Positions 45,319-57,725 of a stretch of DNA of 64,000 nt are shown here, in pieces. The DNA lies in the NCBI GenBank assembly GCA_021613375.1, contig CM038720.1:40576449-40640448 (forward strand), given 5' to 3'. Under the pieces are notes generated by a model that saw only the letters and a list, made by a program, of their open reading frames with translations, was not told the DNA's origin and ran no database searches. The first letter of the stretch is position 1. The number at the start of each line of letters is the position of its first letter. The translations under genes and the position numbers were made by a program. This stretch comes from Megaleporinus macrocephalus. Its lineage: Eukaryota > Chordata > Actinopteri > Characiformes > Anostomidae.

Positions 45319-46608
45319 TTGTGGAGCTGAATCAGTCCAACATGTGAGGATGAGGCAGTAGTGCTGTGTATTCTGATCTCTGGTCAGTGGTGGTGAAGGT
45401 GCTGCTCCCGGTTAGATCGTTTAAGACCAGGCAGCCAATGAGAGAACAGTAAAAAACTAAGATCCAGCTCCAGTAAGCCGTGTTAGGTGATCAGGGTCGA
45501 CTGCTCTCCCATCGCTTTTCACCTCCCACTGCTTTACACAGACATTCAATAACTTCTCACTCAGCATCGTTCACTGTCTCAGACCTCAGGACCCCGTCCA
45601 AAAGAGCTGGACGCACTCGGACCCTGCAGGGGCTCAGCAGAAAGCGATGACCGCCCACGCAATACAATAGAGCGAAGCGCCGTAGCGACGGGCAGCGCAG
45701 CGGCGCAGACACCAGAGAGGCTGCTCGCGGGAGTCAACATTAATTAAATGAATTCATCTCATGTGGCCGACGCACGTCTACATGAAGGCAGTCACTGCGG
45801 CTCCGCTGGCAGCGCCTCGCTCGCGCTCCAGAGCCGTTTGTTTAGCTTCGCTTTCTTCTGTTTCTCCTCTCCTGCTCGTGTTCGCTCAGTCGAGTCTCAG
45901 ATCAAGCATTCCAGCCTCCATTAGTCACAGTGTTGGGGCAGCTGAGCCAGACTCGCAGAGATTTGTGTACGACACGTCCGAGGCCCAGAAATCCCGACTC
46001 CCGGAGCCAAGCTGCTGCTTTGAGCTGCAAGTGATGTGACACTAAAGACACTCAGCAGAGCGCAGCTTCAGGACAGAAACAAATAAGACGTACGGCGTAA
46101 ATCCACAACCAGCTTTCACACTTATGTAAGCGCGCCGTGGGCACTTAACCCCTCACAGGCTCCACTCCGGGGCCACATTTACACACGGCCTAATAATTCT
46201 ATAATGGGACAATCGATTATTACACAATCGTCTCATCACAACTACTTGGGATGACCACACAGCTGCTATACCGTTTCACGACAAGCGGAGTGTTAAGTAG
46301 ATGTACTGAGTATATACACTGAATATACACTGAAATAAAATAAAGCAGTGAAATGAATCACTGTGACGATGCTGACTGCGCTCACCTGTAGGGGTCAGTG
46401 CTGAGTAGTGTTGGTGTATTAGCTGTGTATCACTCTGACACTATAACCAGTATTAGATAATAATCACACACAGCCAGCAAGCAAGATAGATAAAAGTGAG
46501 TGCCTGACCAATCTGAGCACACGAGGCTCACTGGGAGGCGGGGCTTAAAGATAAGGGAAATTCAAGATCTCTGCGTTTAACCCATCCATGCAGTAAAACA
46601 TTTACATT
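45319..46608. other. Unique sequence with a CpG cluster
   Basis: Non-repetitive. About a dozen CpGs fall within 45655-45740 ('gcgaagcgccgtagcgacgg'). A 92-codon plus frame (45761-46039) follows, without recognisable domains or a splice context, and I do not call it a gene. Confidence 0.45.
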
Positions 46609-46631
46609 CATATATATATATATATATATAT
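46609..46631. repeat. TA microsatellite
   Basis: About 20 bp of TA, adjoining the SINE head. Confidence 0.9.
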
Positions 46632-46700
46632 AACCCTTTCAGTCACAAGGCTGGTTCCCTAACCTCCAGCCCACGACTGCCCCAGGAGCTCAGAGTGTGG
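46632..46700 (-). mobile_element. SINE family 2 head fragment
   Basis: The minus strand reads GGGGCAGTCGTGGGCTGG, then AGGTTAGGGAACCAGCC, then TTGTGACTGAAAGGGTT. This is the tRNA-like 5' end of the SINE whose middle and tail are seen at 14262-14410. Box B and everything downstream are missing, replaced by a TA tract. Confidence 0.8.
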
Positions 46701-46894
46701 ATACAGATGTACAAATTAAAGTATTTAAATCTACGATAATAGAATCCAAACATACAATTATGAACATTATAATGATTTAATATTATATTATATATTTTAA
46801 ATCGAATGCTTTTAATTTAATTTTAATTTAATTAACTCTTTAATAGAACCTGAAATAGAGGAACAATCACTAAATAAACAATTAAATTAAATCA
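46701..46894. other. A/T-rich sequence
   Basis: A/T-rich with repeated 'aatttaattttaatttaatt'. No gene. Confidence 0.55.
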
Positions 46895-46902
46895 CTTTGT
46901 AT

Positions 46903-47241
46903 TAGTGTTGCACCGATCAGTATCAGTATCGGCAATAGAGAGCGCCGATACTATGAAGCTTATTGACTAAATGGCTGCACGTGTTTCTGAATTGTGGCAA
47001 TTTTTATTTTTTTCTAGCTCTGAAACTTTTTAATGTGCAGTTATTCAACCAATAAATGGTGTTTATTCAAGAATATTATATCTTATTCAGGATAAGACAT
47101 AAAAAAGGGAAACACTATAAACATCAGGATTTATAGCCATATATCGAGCATTTAAGTCAGAGTTGGTATCGTTATCAGTACTCGATATCAGCAGATACCT
47201 GAAAAGCTGGTATCGGTATTAGTATCGGTAAGAAAAAAGTA
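46903..47241. mobile_element. hAT-like non-autonomous element with 8-bp target-site duplication
   Basis: It starts TAGTGTTGCACCGATCAG and ends 'ggtatcggtattagtatcgg' plus a short degenerate tail. Both ends carry ACCGATA-type motifs in inverted orientation. The 8-mer CTTTGTAT lies immediately outside both ends (46895-46902 and 47242-47249), the duplication length typical of hAT transposons. At 339 bp it has no transposase. Confidence 0.75.
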
Positions 47242-47249
47242 CTTTGTAT

Positions 47250-48320
47250 ACATGCACTGGTGTCCTGTAGAGCAGCCGCCAGCAGTAGGTTTGAATACTT
47301 GAACAAGTACTTAAATACTCTGTCACAAAAACAAAGGCATATGTCCATTAAAACACATGCAAATAACCTAAACTGCCTAAATAGCCACTGTTGTCTCTCT
47401 AATCAAACGCATAGTAATATAATCCTATAATCAATTATGTAGTTAGTCAGTAATTAATTAATCAATTAATTAATTACATGCACATTCCAGTTATATGAAC
47501 AGGTGCTGCACTTTGGATAGTGGATGAACTTTTGAATAATTTTTAAAAAATAATATTTTTAAGATAATCAATATTGAAAAGTTGCTACTGTCATAACGTC
47601 CAAGCACTATTTTCCCAGTTTTCCACCAAACCCAAACATTCCCAACATCAAAACCAGCAGCCGTGCTGAAGCATGCGTCTGTGGATTCCTGCAACTCATC
47701 ATCTCGATGCAGCTTCAGTCATAGGACCGAAAAAACAACATTAAGTCAACAGTAAAAACATCAAAACATCAAACGCTTCCAGACGTCCATCTGCAAAGAC
47801 GTCCAGCGCGTTAGCAGCTGCAGCTCTGCTGCTCCGCCTCGGAAATATGGAGGGATATGATTAAAGTAGACTCCAGCTCAGTCAGAGGCTCCTGGCCTGC
47901 CGACCTCAACTGACCTCCAGCGTCCGGAGTGACACTTCAGCTAATTGGAGGGCACAGTGGTGACGGAGGAGTCAGTGTTGGACGAGGTCACGGTCAAGGC
48001 CTTGTTAACAATAGAGGGTCATTAAAATGGCAGGATCTCCCCTGATCTCCACTGTGAAGACCCTGGATTGGATCCTTAATTCTTAGAAAGTTGAGTTACT
48101 GTATTACTGTACGTGTTCAAGTATTTTACTTAAGAACATTAACTCAGCACATTCCAGAAGAATATGTTTGTTACTCTGTATATTCTATATCTACATATTT
48201 GTGGAGATCATTTAGGGCTTGTTGCTCCGAACTCCTTCCAACAGAGATTGATTAAATTCTATTAAACTCAAACAAATTTGAAACAAACAGAAAAGAATCC
48301 ATCAAGAGATTTATTGGCAG
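47250..48320. other. Unique sequence, no gene seen
   Basis: Non-repetitive apart from AT-rich patches ('aattaattaatcaattaatt' near 47450). No gene. Confidence 0.5.
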
Positions 48321-48321
48321 T

Positions 48322-48945
48322 AGGGGGCAGTCATGGGCTGGAAGTCTTGGGGCTGCTTACCACTGCAGGTGTGCTCACTGACCCTAGTGTGTGTGTTTAC
48401 TACTGTGTGTGTGTGTGTGTGTGCATGTGGGTTTTTCACTGCCCCCTAGTGTGTGTGTTAACTAGTTTGTGTGCATGTGGGTGTTTCACTGCCCTTAGTG
48501 TGTGTGTTCACTAGTGTGTGTATTTGGGTATTTCACTGCCCCCTATTGTGTATATGTGGGTGTTTTACTGCCCCCTAATGTGTGTGTTCTCTAGTGTGTG
48601 TATGTGGGTGTTTCACTGCCCCCTATTGTGTATGTGTGGGTGTTTTACTGACCCCTAGTGTGTGTGTTCTCTAGTGTGTGTATGTGGGTGTTTCACTGCC
48701 CCCTATTGTGTACATGTGGGTGTTTTACTGCCCCCTAGTGTGTGTGTTCTCTAGTGTGTGTATGTGGGTGTTTCACTGCCCTCTAGTGTGTATATGTGGG
48801 TGTTTTACTGCCCCTAGTGTGTGTGTTCTCTAGTGTGTGTATGTGGGTGTTTCACTGCCCTCTAGTGTGTGTATGTGGGTGTTTCACTGCCCCTATTGTG
48901 TGTGTGTGTTCTCTAGTGTGTGTATGTGGGTGTTTCACTGCTCAG
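48322..48945 (+). repeat. SINE family 2 remnant expanded into a GT-rich minisatellite
   Basis: A short SINE head 'gggggcagtcatgggctgg' is followed by 'gctgcttaccactgcagg' and 'tgctcactgaccctagtgtg', so most of the SINE middle is deleted. From about 48380 the tail motif is amplified: 'gtgggtgtttcactgcccc' and 'tgtgtgttctctagtgtgtg', about ten double units of 60-65 bp. Confidence 0.85.
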
Positions 48946-49189
48946 AAAACATACGTTACAGTAAGTAAACAGCGTAACGTTAATGACGAGAGGGGCGGAG
49001 TCGAGTGTGTTGCTGGTTGATCCACAGAACGGTAAATGATAGACGTTGTGGAGCTCCTCGGTATGGAGGTCCATCAACACACCAGTTGTAGCTCAACACT
49101 TTAGTATGTGGTGGTTTGTTTTCTTGGTGGTTCTTAATCTGCTGCTCGATATCAGCTCATCTTTCACTTCAGCTCAAACCTCTCTTCAT
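48946..49189. other. Unique sequence
   Basis: No gene recognised. Confidence 0.5.
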
Positions 49190-49275
49190 CACATCAGCAT
49201 CACCTCCAACATCTACTGTAACATCTCACCTCCAACATCTACTGTAACATCTCACCTCCAACATCTACTGTGATC
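49190..49275 (+). repeat. 29-bp tandem repeat, three copies
   Basis: 'cacctccaacatctactg' followed by 'taacatctcac', repeated three times. Confidence 0.9.
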
Positions 49276-51733
49276 TTCTGTTTGGATCCTTCTCTCCTGA
49301 TATCATTTAAACACAAGAATACATATAAATACTCTAAACTCCAGTTAGAGATCCACTTATAACACATCATATGTTCACATGTGTGCACTTGAGCTGGAGG
49401 AAAGACTTTGAGACTGTATTTCATATCTTCTACAGAGCTACTTGCCCTTCCACAGGGTGAGAAACGAGCTACGTTCTAACACCTCGGAGCGTAACGTGAT
49501 ATCAATTACTCCTCCAAATCCTGTCTCCAACTTTCAACAACAAACAAGTGGAAGAATATGAGAAACTTGTTGATGCAGGATGTAAATCAACGGTGAATGT
49601 AATGCATCGCGTGTCAAACAGTGTCATTAATTATGTGATGACGTCACTTCTCTTCAGCTTCATAGCCAAACATCGGTTTTAAGCTCAGGGTATGTGGTCA
49701 GAGTTGGACGGTGAACCTCAATCAGCAACACTCGGCGACTTTAGTCAAGAACTATGTGCTCTAGGCCTTGACCCCTGCCCAGCGTGGCCAGCTGACGAGA
49801 AGACCCCAGGCTTTCTGTTGCCACTTTCCTAACCTGGGTGACCCCGAACAGGACCTCCTGAGCAGTCCAGCCCCCAACTTGTCCAACCAATTTTAGCTTG
49901 ATATGAAACTCCTTGACTTATACAACAAACCGAACACCCAAGAGACTCCAGAGTTGGGCTTGTAAGGAGCCGAGAAGTTGTTGCCTATTCTGTTCCAATC
50001 TCTCGGCCCGCAGCTACTGTTTTCACTTAGTGTCATATTTCCCGAAATTCCTTTCTCAGCTTTCGCCTGATACTGTACCACCACAACTGCTTCTCCTCTC
50101 TCCTTCTTCTACCAGGGTCCGGCCAAGGGGAGAGCACACAAGGGGGCTTCGAACGGAGCGCCTTGTTTGTAGAATCGAAAGCAGTCGAAACCTGGACTTG
50201 ACAGATGGCCTTGGGTCTCCAATCAGCGCCTTGCGTGAGTAGTGCCGTAGCGGCTCTGGCAGATTGATAAAACAGACAGTTAAGATATTTACACATGTCT
50301 GCCAAAGGGGAGGCTCTCTGGAGGCACGAGAGAGGGGCCCCCAGCCCCCCGATCCCACCCCGCACCCACCCCCCCAACCATTCTGCCTCTCCCCTCCTGG
50401 TTTTTCAGGCCTTTCTCAAGCTCTTTCAGTTGTGGAAGAACCACTGCTTGGAGTTTAAGAGTAGCAATTAAAACAATTTGCAGAAATATCCCCAACGGGA
50501 AAGAAACAACATTAACCAAGTCGCCAGATGAACACGGAGCCCAGCAGGAGTGAGATCATTGTTGTTAATAATTCACAGTTTCCCATCATACACAATGGAA
50601 GTGAAGGGGAACGAATGGAGAGTGCAATGACACAAGCAGCATCGATATGCCGGAAGGCCTGGCGGATTGTGATTACGGAATCCTGAAAACTATGTTAAAT
50701 GGGAACTAATCCTATCGCACGTAACGGCATCGCTCAAATGAATTATGCATACTTAAACACTTGACTGGCCATAATCAGTTACTTGAAGAAATTCCTGATT
50801 GGAACAAAAGCAGGACTGTTTAGAGGTTGCGTACCCTTAGCTTACTCAGATTTCCATCCCAGATTGTTCTCCAAGCCTAGAGTTTTGGAGGCCACACACT
50901 CAAAAACCTGAAACTAATTGAAATTCCAGTAAACTTCAGAGTAACTGCATCCAAAATTGTAAGAACTGAGGTTCAAAAAGCATTTAAGACTAGGGAATTT
51001 CCAAATGATCCCTGTAAAATTCCCAGGCTTATCACATCCTAAGGCATATGATTCTAAACTACAGTTCAATCCATTGGAGTCTTTTTGGTGGAGCAGCTTT
51101 GTTCCTAGAGATCTACCTTGAATTCAGCTCCAGCCCAAGTCTAACATACCCAATCCAAGTAAGCAAGTGGGCTGCAGATGTGGATCGGGTTGGTAAGGCT
51201 TAAACATGAGCCCCTCAGTGAGGTACATCTCCAGGATCATGGTTGGTGGCCACTGATGAATAGGGAAACATTGAGTGTTGGGGTGCCAACACTGTCACAC
51301 AAAGCCAAACTCTGTATAGCACCTCACAGTGTGGGGTAGATATCCAGTGGGATGTCCTGGTACCTCTTGGTCCTGGTGTGGGACAGGCTGGTTTAACCCA
51401 CCTCTCAGAATAGCCTCACCATTAAACCGGGTCCAATAGGCAGACAGGCTCTTTATTACTGTGGGCTCAGCTGGCAGAACAGCGGCTCCTAATAAGTGGG
51501 CTAAATCAGGCCTTACTCTCCAGACCCTGGTTCAGCCTGGTAGGAAGTAGGGATATCTCCACCTGCTATGTGGGGAGACACGGAACAGGAGGTGATGGAA
51601 TGTGGGCAGGGCCGGACAACAGCTGAGGATGAGAATTCAGGGGACTTCTGGGGGGATTTCTGCTAATCTTGAGAGACTAGAGAGGAAGATGACTTCTTTC
51701 TTGCCTACTTAGTACATACTAGACTGGAGCCAG
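49276..51733. other. Longest unique stretch, no gene seen
   Basis: About 2.4 kb of non-repetitive sequence. Overlapping frames of 100-114 codons occur around 49913-50377 on both strands, none with a recognisable domain. A G-quadruplex-type run lies on the minus strand at 50338-50379. If this window holds an exon or a conserved regulatory element, this stretch and 30886-32200 are the best places to look. I cannot support one. Confidence 0.45.
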
Positions 51734-51734
51734 T

Positions 51735-53145
51735 CATCACTAACCTCTGTAGCAGTAACACTACACACACACAGCCCACTCTACACTAACCTCTGTAGCA
51801 GTAACACTACACACACACAGCCCACTCTACACTAACCTCTGTAGCAGTAACACTACACACACACAGTCGACTCTACACTAACCTCTGTAGCAGTAACACT
51901 ACACACACACAGCCCACTCTACACTAACCTCTGTAGCAGTAACACTACACACACACAGCCAACTCTACACTAACCTCTGTAGCAGCAGTAACACTACACA
52001 CACACAGCCGACTCTACACTAACCTCTGTAGCAGTAACACTACACACACACAGCCCACTCTACACTAACCTCTATAGCAGCAGTAACACTACACACACAG
52101 CCCACTCTACACTAACCTCCATAGCAGTAACACTACACACACAGCCCACTCTACACTAACCTCTGTAGCAGCAGTAACACTACACACACACAGCCGACTC
52201 TACACTAACCTCTGTAGCAGTAACACTACACACACACAGCCGACTCTACACTAACCTCTGTAGCAGTAACACTACACACACAGCCGACTCTACACTAACC
52301 TCTGTAGCAGCAGTAACACTACACACACACAGCCAACTCTACACTAACCTCTGTAGCAGCAGTAACACTACACACACACAGCCGACTCTACACTAACCTC
52401 TGTAGCAGCAGTAACACTACACACACACAGCCGACTCTACACTAACCTCTGTAGCAGTAACACTACACACACAGCCGACTCTACACTAACCTCTGTAGCA
52501 GCAGTAACACTACACACACACAGCCGACTCTACACTAACCTCTGTAGCAGTAACACTACACACACAGCCCACTCTACACTAACCTCTGTAGCAGCAGTAA
52601 CACTACACACACACAGCCGACTCTACACTAACCTCTGTAGCAGTAACACTACACACACACAGCCGACTCTACACTAACCTCTGTAGCAGTAACACTACAC
52701 ACACAGCCGACTCTACACTAACCTCTGTAGCAGCAGTAACACTACACACACACAGCCAACTCTACACTAACCTCTGTAGCAGCAGTAACACTACACACAC
52801 ACAGCCGACTCTACACTAACCTCTGTAGCAGCAGTAACACTACACACACACAGCCGACTCTACACTAACCTCTGTAGCAGTAACACTACACACACACAGC
52901 CGACTCTACACTAACCTCTGTAGCAGTAACACTACACACACAGCCGACTCTACACTAACCTCTGTAGCAGTAACACTACACACACACAGCCGACTCTACA
53001 CTAACCTCTGTAGCAGTAACACTACACACACACAGCCCACTCTACACTAACCTCTGTAGCAGTAACACTACACACACACAGCCGACTCTACACTAACCTC
53101 TGTAGCAGTAACACTACACACACACAGCCGACTCTACACTAATTC
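51735..53145 (+). repeat. 46-bp minisatellite, about 30 copies
   Basis: The unit runs 'actctacactaacctctgta' and 'gcagtaacactacacacaca' plus 'cagccg'. Length varies by CAG or CAGCAG and by the number of CA pairs, giving 44-49-bp units. The variants form recurring strings: the order of long and short units at 52180-52560 is largely repeated at 52595-52880. Confidence 0.95.
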
Positions 53146-54065
53146 TAAATTCTACTGGAGCAGAAGGTACAGGTGAACCTAATGAAAAACAAGGCCTTGA
53201 GTAGAAAGTTGTCAGTAGTCCACTCAGATCTGCCAGAAGATGCGAAGTGGCCCAGATCTTTCATCAAAGACAAATTAGGAGAGCACCCCTGCAACGAGGC
53301 AGAACACTGATTCATTCTCTATGGTGAGGCTGGGGCGCGGGGGCCAGCGAGGTACCGCAAAGCCAGTCGAAACCGATTACAACATACGAGACCGCAGAAG
53401 CACGGAAACCGAGGACCAAGGGAGATCGGAGCAGGTTACCCGAGATGCTAACTTCTCCACAGAGGCTGCTGGTTTAATCTACTGGGCAGGAGAGCGTTAA
53501 CGTGCAGACGTATGCGGCGACAAGCGCGGCGAGAAACCTGAAGCAGAGCAAAGTCACCTTGCTGAGACGAGCATAGTAAATCACCGCAACACGGCTTGAA
53601 ATTAGATGAGCCTCTTGCTGAGTAGGCACTGACGCAGAGCTGTTCCTCTGTTCTGGAGCTCCTTCTACTCCAGCTCTAAGGTTACCTTCAGAAAAGAATA
53701 CACCGCCGCTCGGTTACCTTATGTCATATGATCACGTTTATAATAATATGTTAATTTTAATATTAATTTAAGATTAATTTATGTGCAACAGTAACTGACA
53801 CAGTTTAAATATCACAATATTAATGAGAGGCATTCTTAGAATTGAGGTTATATATATTTGATAATGATCTGTGACTCTATCCATCAAATAACTTCCAGAT
53901 TTTTAGATTCCTACCAACAATTTGAAGCCTTTAAATCTTAAAGATTTAGCAATTTTTTGATTTCTGTATAATTTGAGCTCATAATTTGATGCTCCAAAAC
54001 TGACCCCAATAAAATCTTTCTACATTAACTTACATTGAAAATAAATTATGTTTACCTTATATATA
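53146..54065. other. Unique sequence; repeat-tail motif at its left edge
   Basis: The first 40 bp, 'gagcagaaggtacaggtg' then 'aacctaatgaaa', resemble the ACAGGTGTACCTAATAAAG tail seen at the end of many fish repeats. The rest is unique, A/T-rich after 53740, and ends in a TA/CA run at 54058-54079. No gene. Confidence 0.5.
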
Positions 54066-54355
54066 TATATACACACACATCCATTATCCCAACATCATTA
54101 AGCCAAGCTGGGGACCATGGACAGGTCACCAGTCCATCACATGGCCAACACACACTCAAACACACACTAACACTCACACCTACGGTCAGTTTAGAGTGAG
54201 GATCCTAACATGCATGTGTTTGGACTGTGGGAGGAAACCGGAGTACCTGGAGGAACCCACTCAAACACAGAGAGAACATACACACTCCACACAGAACCAC
54301 CCAGACCGGGAATCCAACCCAGATCATCTTACTGTGAGGAGACAGTGCTGACCAC
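54066..54355 (-). mobile_element. tRNA-derived SINE (family 1), body and head
   Basis: Read on the minus strand from 54355: head GTGTAGTGGTCAGCACTGTC, then a box-B-like GGGTTGGATTCCC, the body segment CTGTGTGGAGTGTGTATG, then CCGGTTTCCTCCCACAGTCC, and the 3' part GGACTGGTGACCTGTCC. This is the standard order of a SINE common across teleosts. It ends near 54066 in a CA/TA run. Its head merges into the 20-bp array, and its body contains the unit of the 30-bp arrays. Confidence 0.85.
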
Positions 54356-56365
54356 TACACCACCATACTGACCTCTACACCACCATACTGACCACTACAC
54401 CACCATACTAACCACTACACCACCATACTAACCACTACACCACCATACTAACCACTACACCACCATACTGACCACTACACCACCATACTAACCACTACAT
54501 CACCATACTAACCACTACACCACCGTACTAACCACTACACCACCGTACTAACCACTACACCACCATACTGACCACCACACCACCGTACTAACCACTACAC
54601 CACCGTACTAACCACTACACCACTATACTGACCACTACACCACCGTACTGACCACTACACCACCGTACTAACCACTACACCACCATACTAACCACTACAC
54701 CACCATACTAACCACTACACCACCGTACTAACCACTACACCACCGTACTAACCACTACACCACTATACTGACCACTACACCACCGTACTGACCACTACAC
54801 CACCGTACTAACCACTACACCACCATACTAACCACTACACCACCATACTAACCACTACACCACCGTACTAACCACTACACCACCATACTAACCACTACAC
54901 CACTATACTGACCACTACACCACCGTACTGACCACTACACCACCATACTGACCACTACACCACCATACTGACCACTACACCACCATACTAACCACTACAC
55001 CACCATACTGACCACTACACCACCGTACTGACCACTACACCACCGTACTAACCACTACACCACCGTACTAACCACTACACCACCATACTGACCACTACAC
55101 CACCGTACTGACCACTACACCACCATACTGACCACTACACCACCATACTGACCACTACACCACCATACTAACCACTACACCACCATACTGACCACTACAC
55201 CACCATACTGACCACTACACCACCTTACTAACCACTACACCACCGTACTAACCACTACACCACCATACTAACCACTACACCACCATACTGACCACTACAC
55301 CACCGTACTAACCACTACACCATCATATTAACTACTACACCACCATACTAACCACTACACCACCGTACTAACCACTACACCACCATACTGACCACTACAC
55401 CACCATACTAACCACTACACCACCATACTGACCACTACACCACCATACTAACCACTACACCATCATATTAACTACTACACCACCATACTAACCACTACAC
55501 CACCGTACTAACCACTACACCACCATACTAACCACTACACCACCATACTGACCACTACACCACCATACTGACCACTACACCATCATATTAACTACTACAC
55601 CACCATACTAACCACTACACCACCGTACTAACCACTACACCACCATACTAACCACTACACCACCATACTGACCACTACACCACCATACTAACCACTACAC
55701 CATCATATTAACTACTACACCACCATACTAACCACTACACCACCGTACTAACCACTACACCACCATACTAACCACTACACCACCATACTGACCACTACAC
55801 CACCATACTAACCACTACACCATCATATTAACTACTACACCACCATACTAACCACTACACCACCGTACTAACCACTACACCACCATACTAACCACTACAC
55901 CACCATACTAACCACTACACCACCCTACTGACCACTACACCACCGTACTAACCACTACACCACCATACTAACCACTACACCACCATACTAACCACTACAC
56001 CATCATATTAACTACTACACCACCATACTAACCACTACACCACCGTACTAACCACTACACCACCATACTAACCACTACACCACCATACTAACCACTACAC
56101 CACCATACTAACCACTACACCACCCTACTGACCACTACACCACCGTACTAACCACTACACCACCATACTGACCACTACACCACCATACTGACCACTACAC
56201 CACCATACTAACCACTACACACCATACTAACCACTACACCACCGTACTAACCACTACACCACCGTACTAACCACTACACCACCGTACTAACCACTACACC
56301 ACCGTACTAACCACTACACCACCATACTAACCACTACACCACCATACTAACCACTACACCACCTC
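54353..56365 (-). repeat. 20-bp minisatellite, about 100 copies, grown from a SINE head
   Basis: The units 'taaccactacaccaccatac' vary at ATAC/GTAC and CTAACC/CTGACC, and less often CATCATATTAACTAC, CCCTAC or CTTAC. One single-base deletion near 56220 shifts the register. The first units join the SINE head without a break. Higher-order repeats of 140 bp (left) and 120 bp (middle) are visible. The frame is not open because every unit carries stops. Confidence 0.95.
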
Positions 56366-57725
56366 ACCATCACCTATATAATATATATATATATATATAT
56401 ATGTTTATATATATACAGAGATATAAAGGCAAGGTGAAGCCCTGAGCGCCGCCATGAGCTTAGCTTTCATGTCTCACCTTTGTGTAAAGCTCTCTACTTT
56501 CTCCCAGCTCCACCCAGCTGAGCTCCAGAGAGAGGACGACTGGAGTAGAGGAGACGGGAGGGGGAGGAGGAGGTGGAGGGAGCGGCGCTGTAAACCGATG
56601 GCAATGCGAGTAGCCTTGTGCCAGGGAAGCCCTCAGCCGTCCAATCCCCTCGCAGGCCAGACAGATGGAGAGTGGGTGTGGGGGGAGACAGTGTGATGGA
56701 GAGTGAGAGAGAGAGAGAAAGCATGAGGGGGAGGGAGGACGAGCGAGACGGAGCCAAAAGAGAGAGAGAAGAGGGCACGAAGCCCAGAGGATGAAGCTGT
56801 CAGGTGGAGTTATAGTGCAGGTGCGCTTTGCTAAATGTCCCTTTGTACAGAACATTCTTCCTGCAGTGTGGAAAACACTGCCCAGAGCTCGGGCACCTGG
56901 CCACGGCCCAGTCCGGCGTCTACCGCTCCCGCCTGGAGATTGATGATGACAAAGCGGGCTGATTTCAGCAACTCCAGCCCGAGAGGAAGGACGGCGGGAG
57001 CGCTTCTCCGCTTGCTCTTTTATGTATGAGGCAATGACTGGCACCGCACCATATTTCAATTAATAATAAAGATGAGAGGGTCTGGTTAGGGTGGGATGGA
57101 GACATGATAACAAGGGTCTATCAGTGTGTGTGTGTTCACAGCGAGGTTGTGTGATCGTGCGTGCGCCTCCAAGAGAAAGTGAATAAGTGATTTATTGAGT
57201 GCATAATGAGATCCACCTCCTCAGTGTTGGCCACGAGATCACTCCCAAATCACTTTTACTCGCTGTCGCGTTCTCATTTCTGGAGCGCGCTGAGTGACAC
57301 ATAGCAGACTAATGGAACACTCAGCACTCTCGGCGCGAATAAGACCACCAGGGCTTGAGACGCGGGACCAGTCCAGGAGAAGAAACGTGCCTAAAGACAC
57401 AAAGTCTACACAACATTAAGAATCCGAATGGGAAACACTCACTTGAAGAACTTCCAGGTGCTACTTGGACACAATCTACTTTCCAACAGCAAAAACCATG
57501 TACTGTGAATGTGCTGCGTGTTCCAAACGCATCTCAGCACCAAGACGGTTGTCAAACACGCAATATGTAGGATGACACGACCAATTTTTATGATTTATTG
57601 TTTAAAATATTAAAGAATTAACTGCAGATATCACCAGAATGAGAAGAAAATACAGTTTTGGTCTGTCAGATGTCTGTGTGTGAAGATATCTACTGAAGTT
57701 AACTGGCTAGCCCTGGCCTGCCTTG
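56366..57725. other. Mostly unique sequence with a TA microsatellite
   Basis: TA run at 56380-56402, a GA-rich patch at 56696-56770, and a mixed CpG-containing stretch to 57060. A 199-codon minus frame (56460-57059) overlaps purine-rich low-complexity sequence and shows no domain, so I leave it uncalled. From about 57545 the sequence resembles a dispersed repeat ('gcaatatgtaggatgacacg') that leads into the 41-bp array. Confidence 0.45.

Noticed and set aside
51735..53145. CRISPR-like regular direct repeats
   Set aside because: The units are contiguous with no unique spacers, no cas genes are present, and the surrounding sequence is clearly vertebrate. The same holds for the 62-bp and 55-bp arrays.
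54066..54355. Functional tRNA gene
   Set aside because: Box-A- and box-B-like sequences are followed by a SINE body, and the cloverleaf cannot be completed.
56460..57059. 199-codon minus-strand frame as a gene
   Set aside because: It crosses purine/pyrimidine-biased sequence, gives Ser/Pro/Leu-rich text without a domain, and has no supporting splice or promoter signals.
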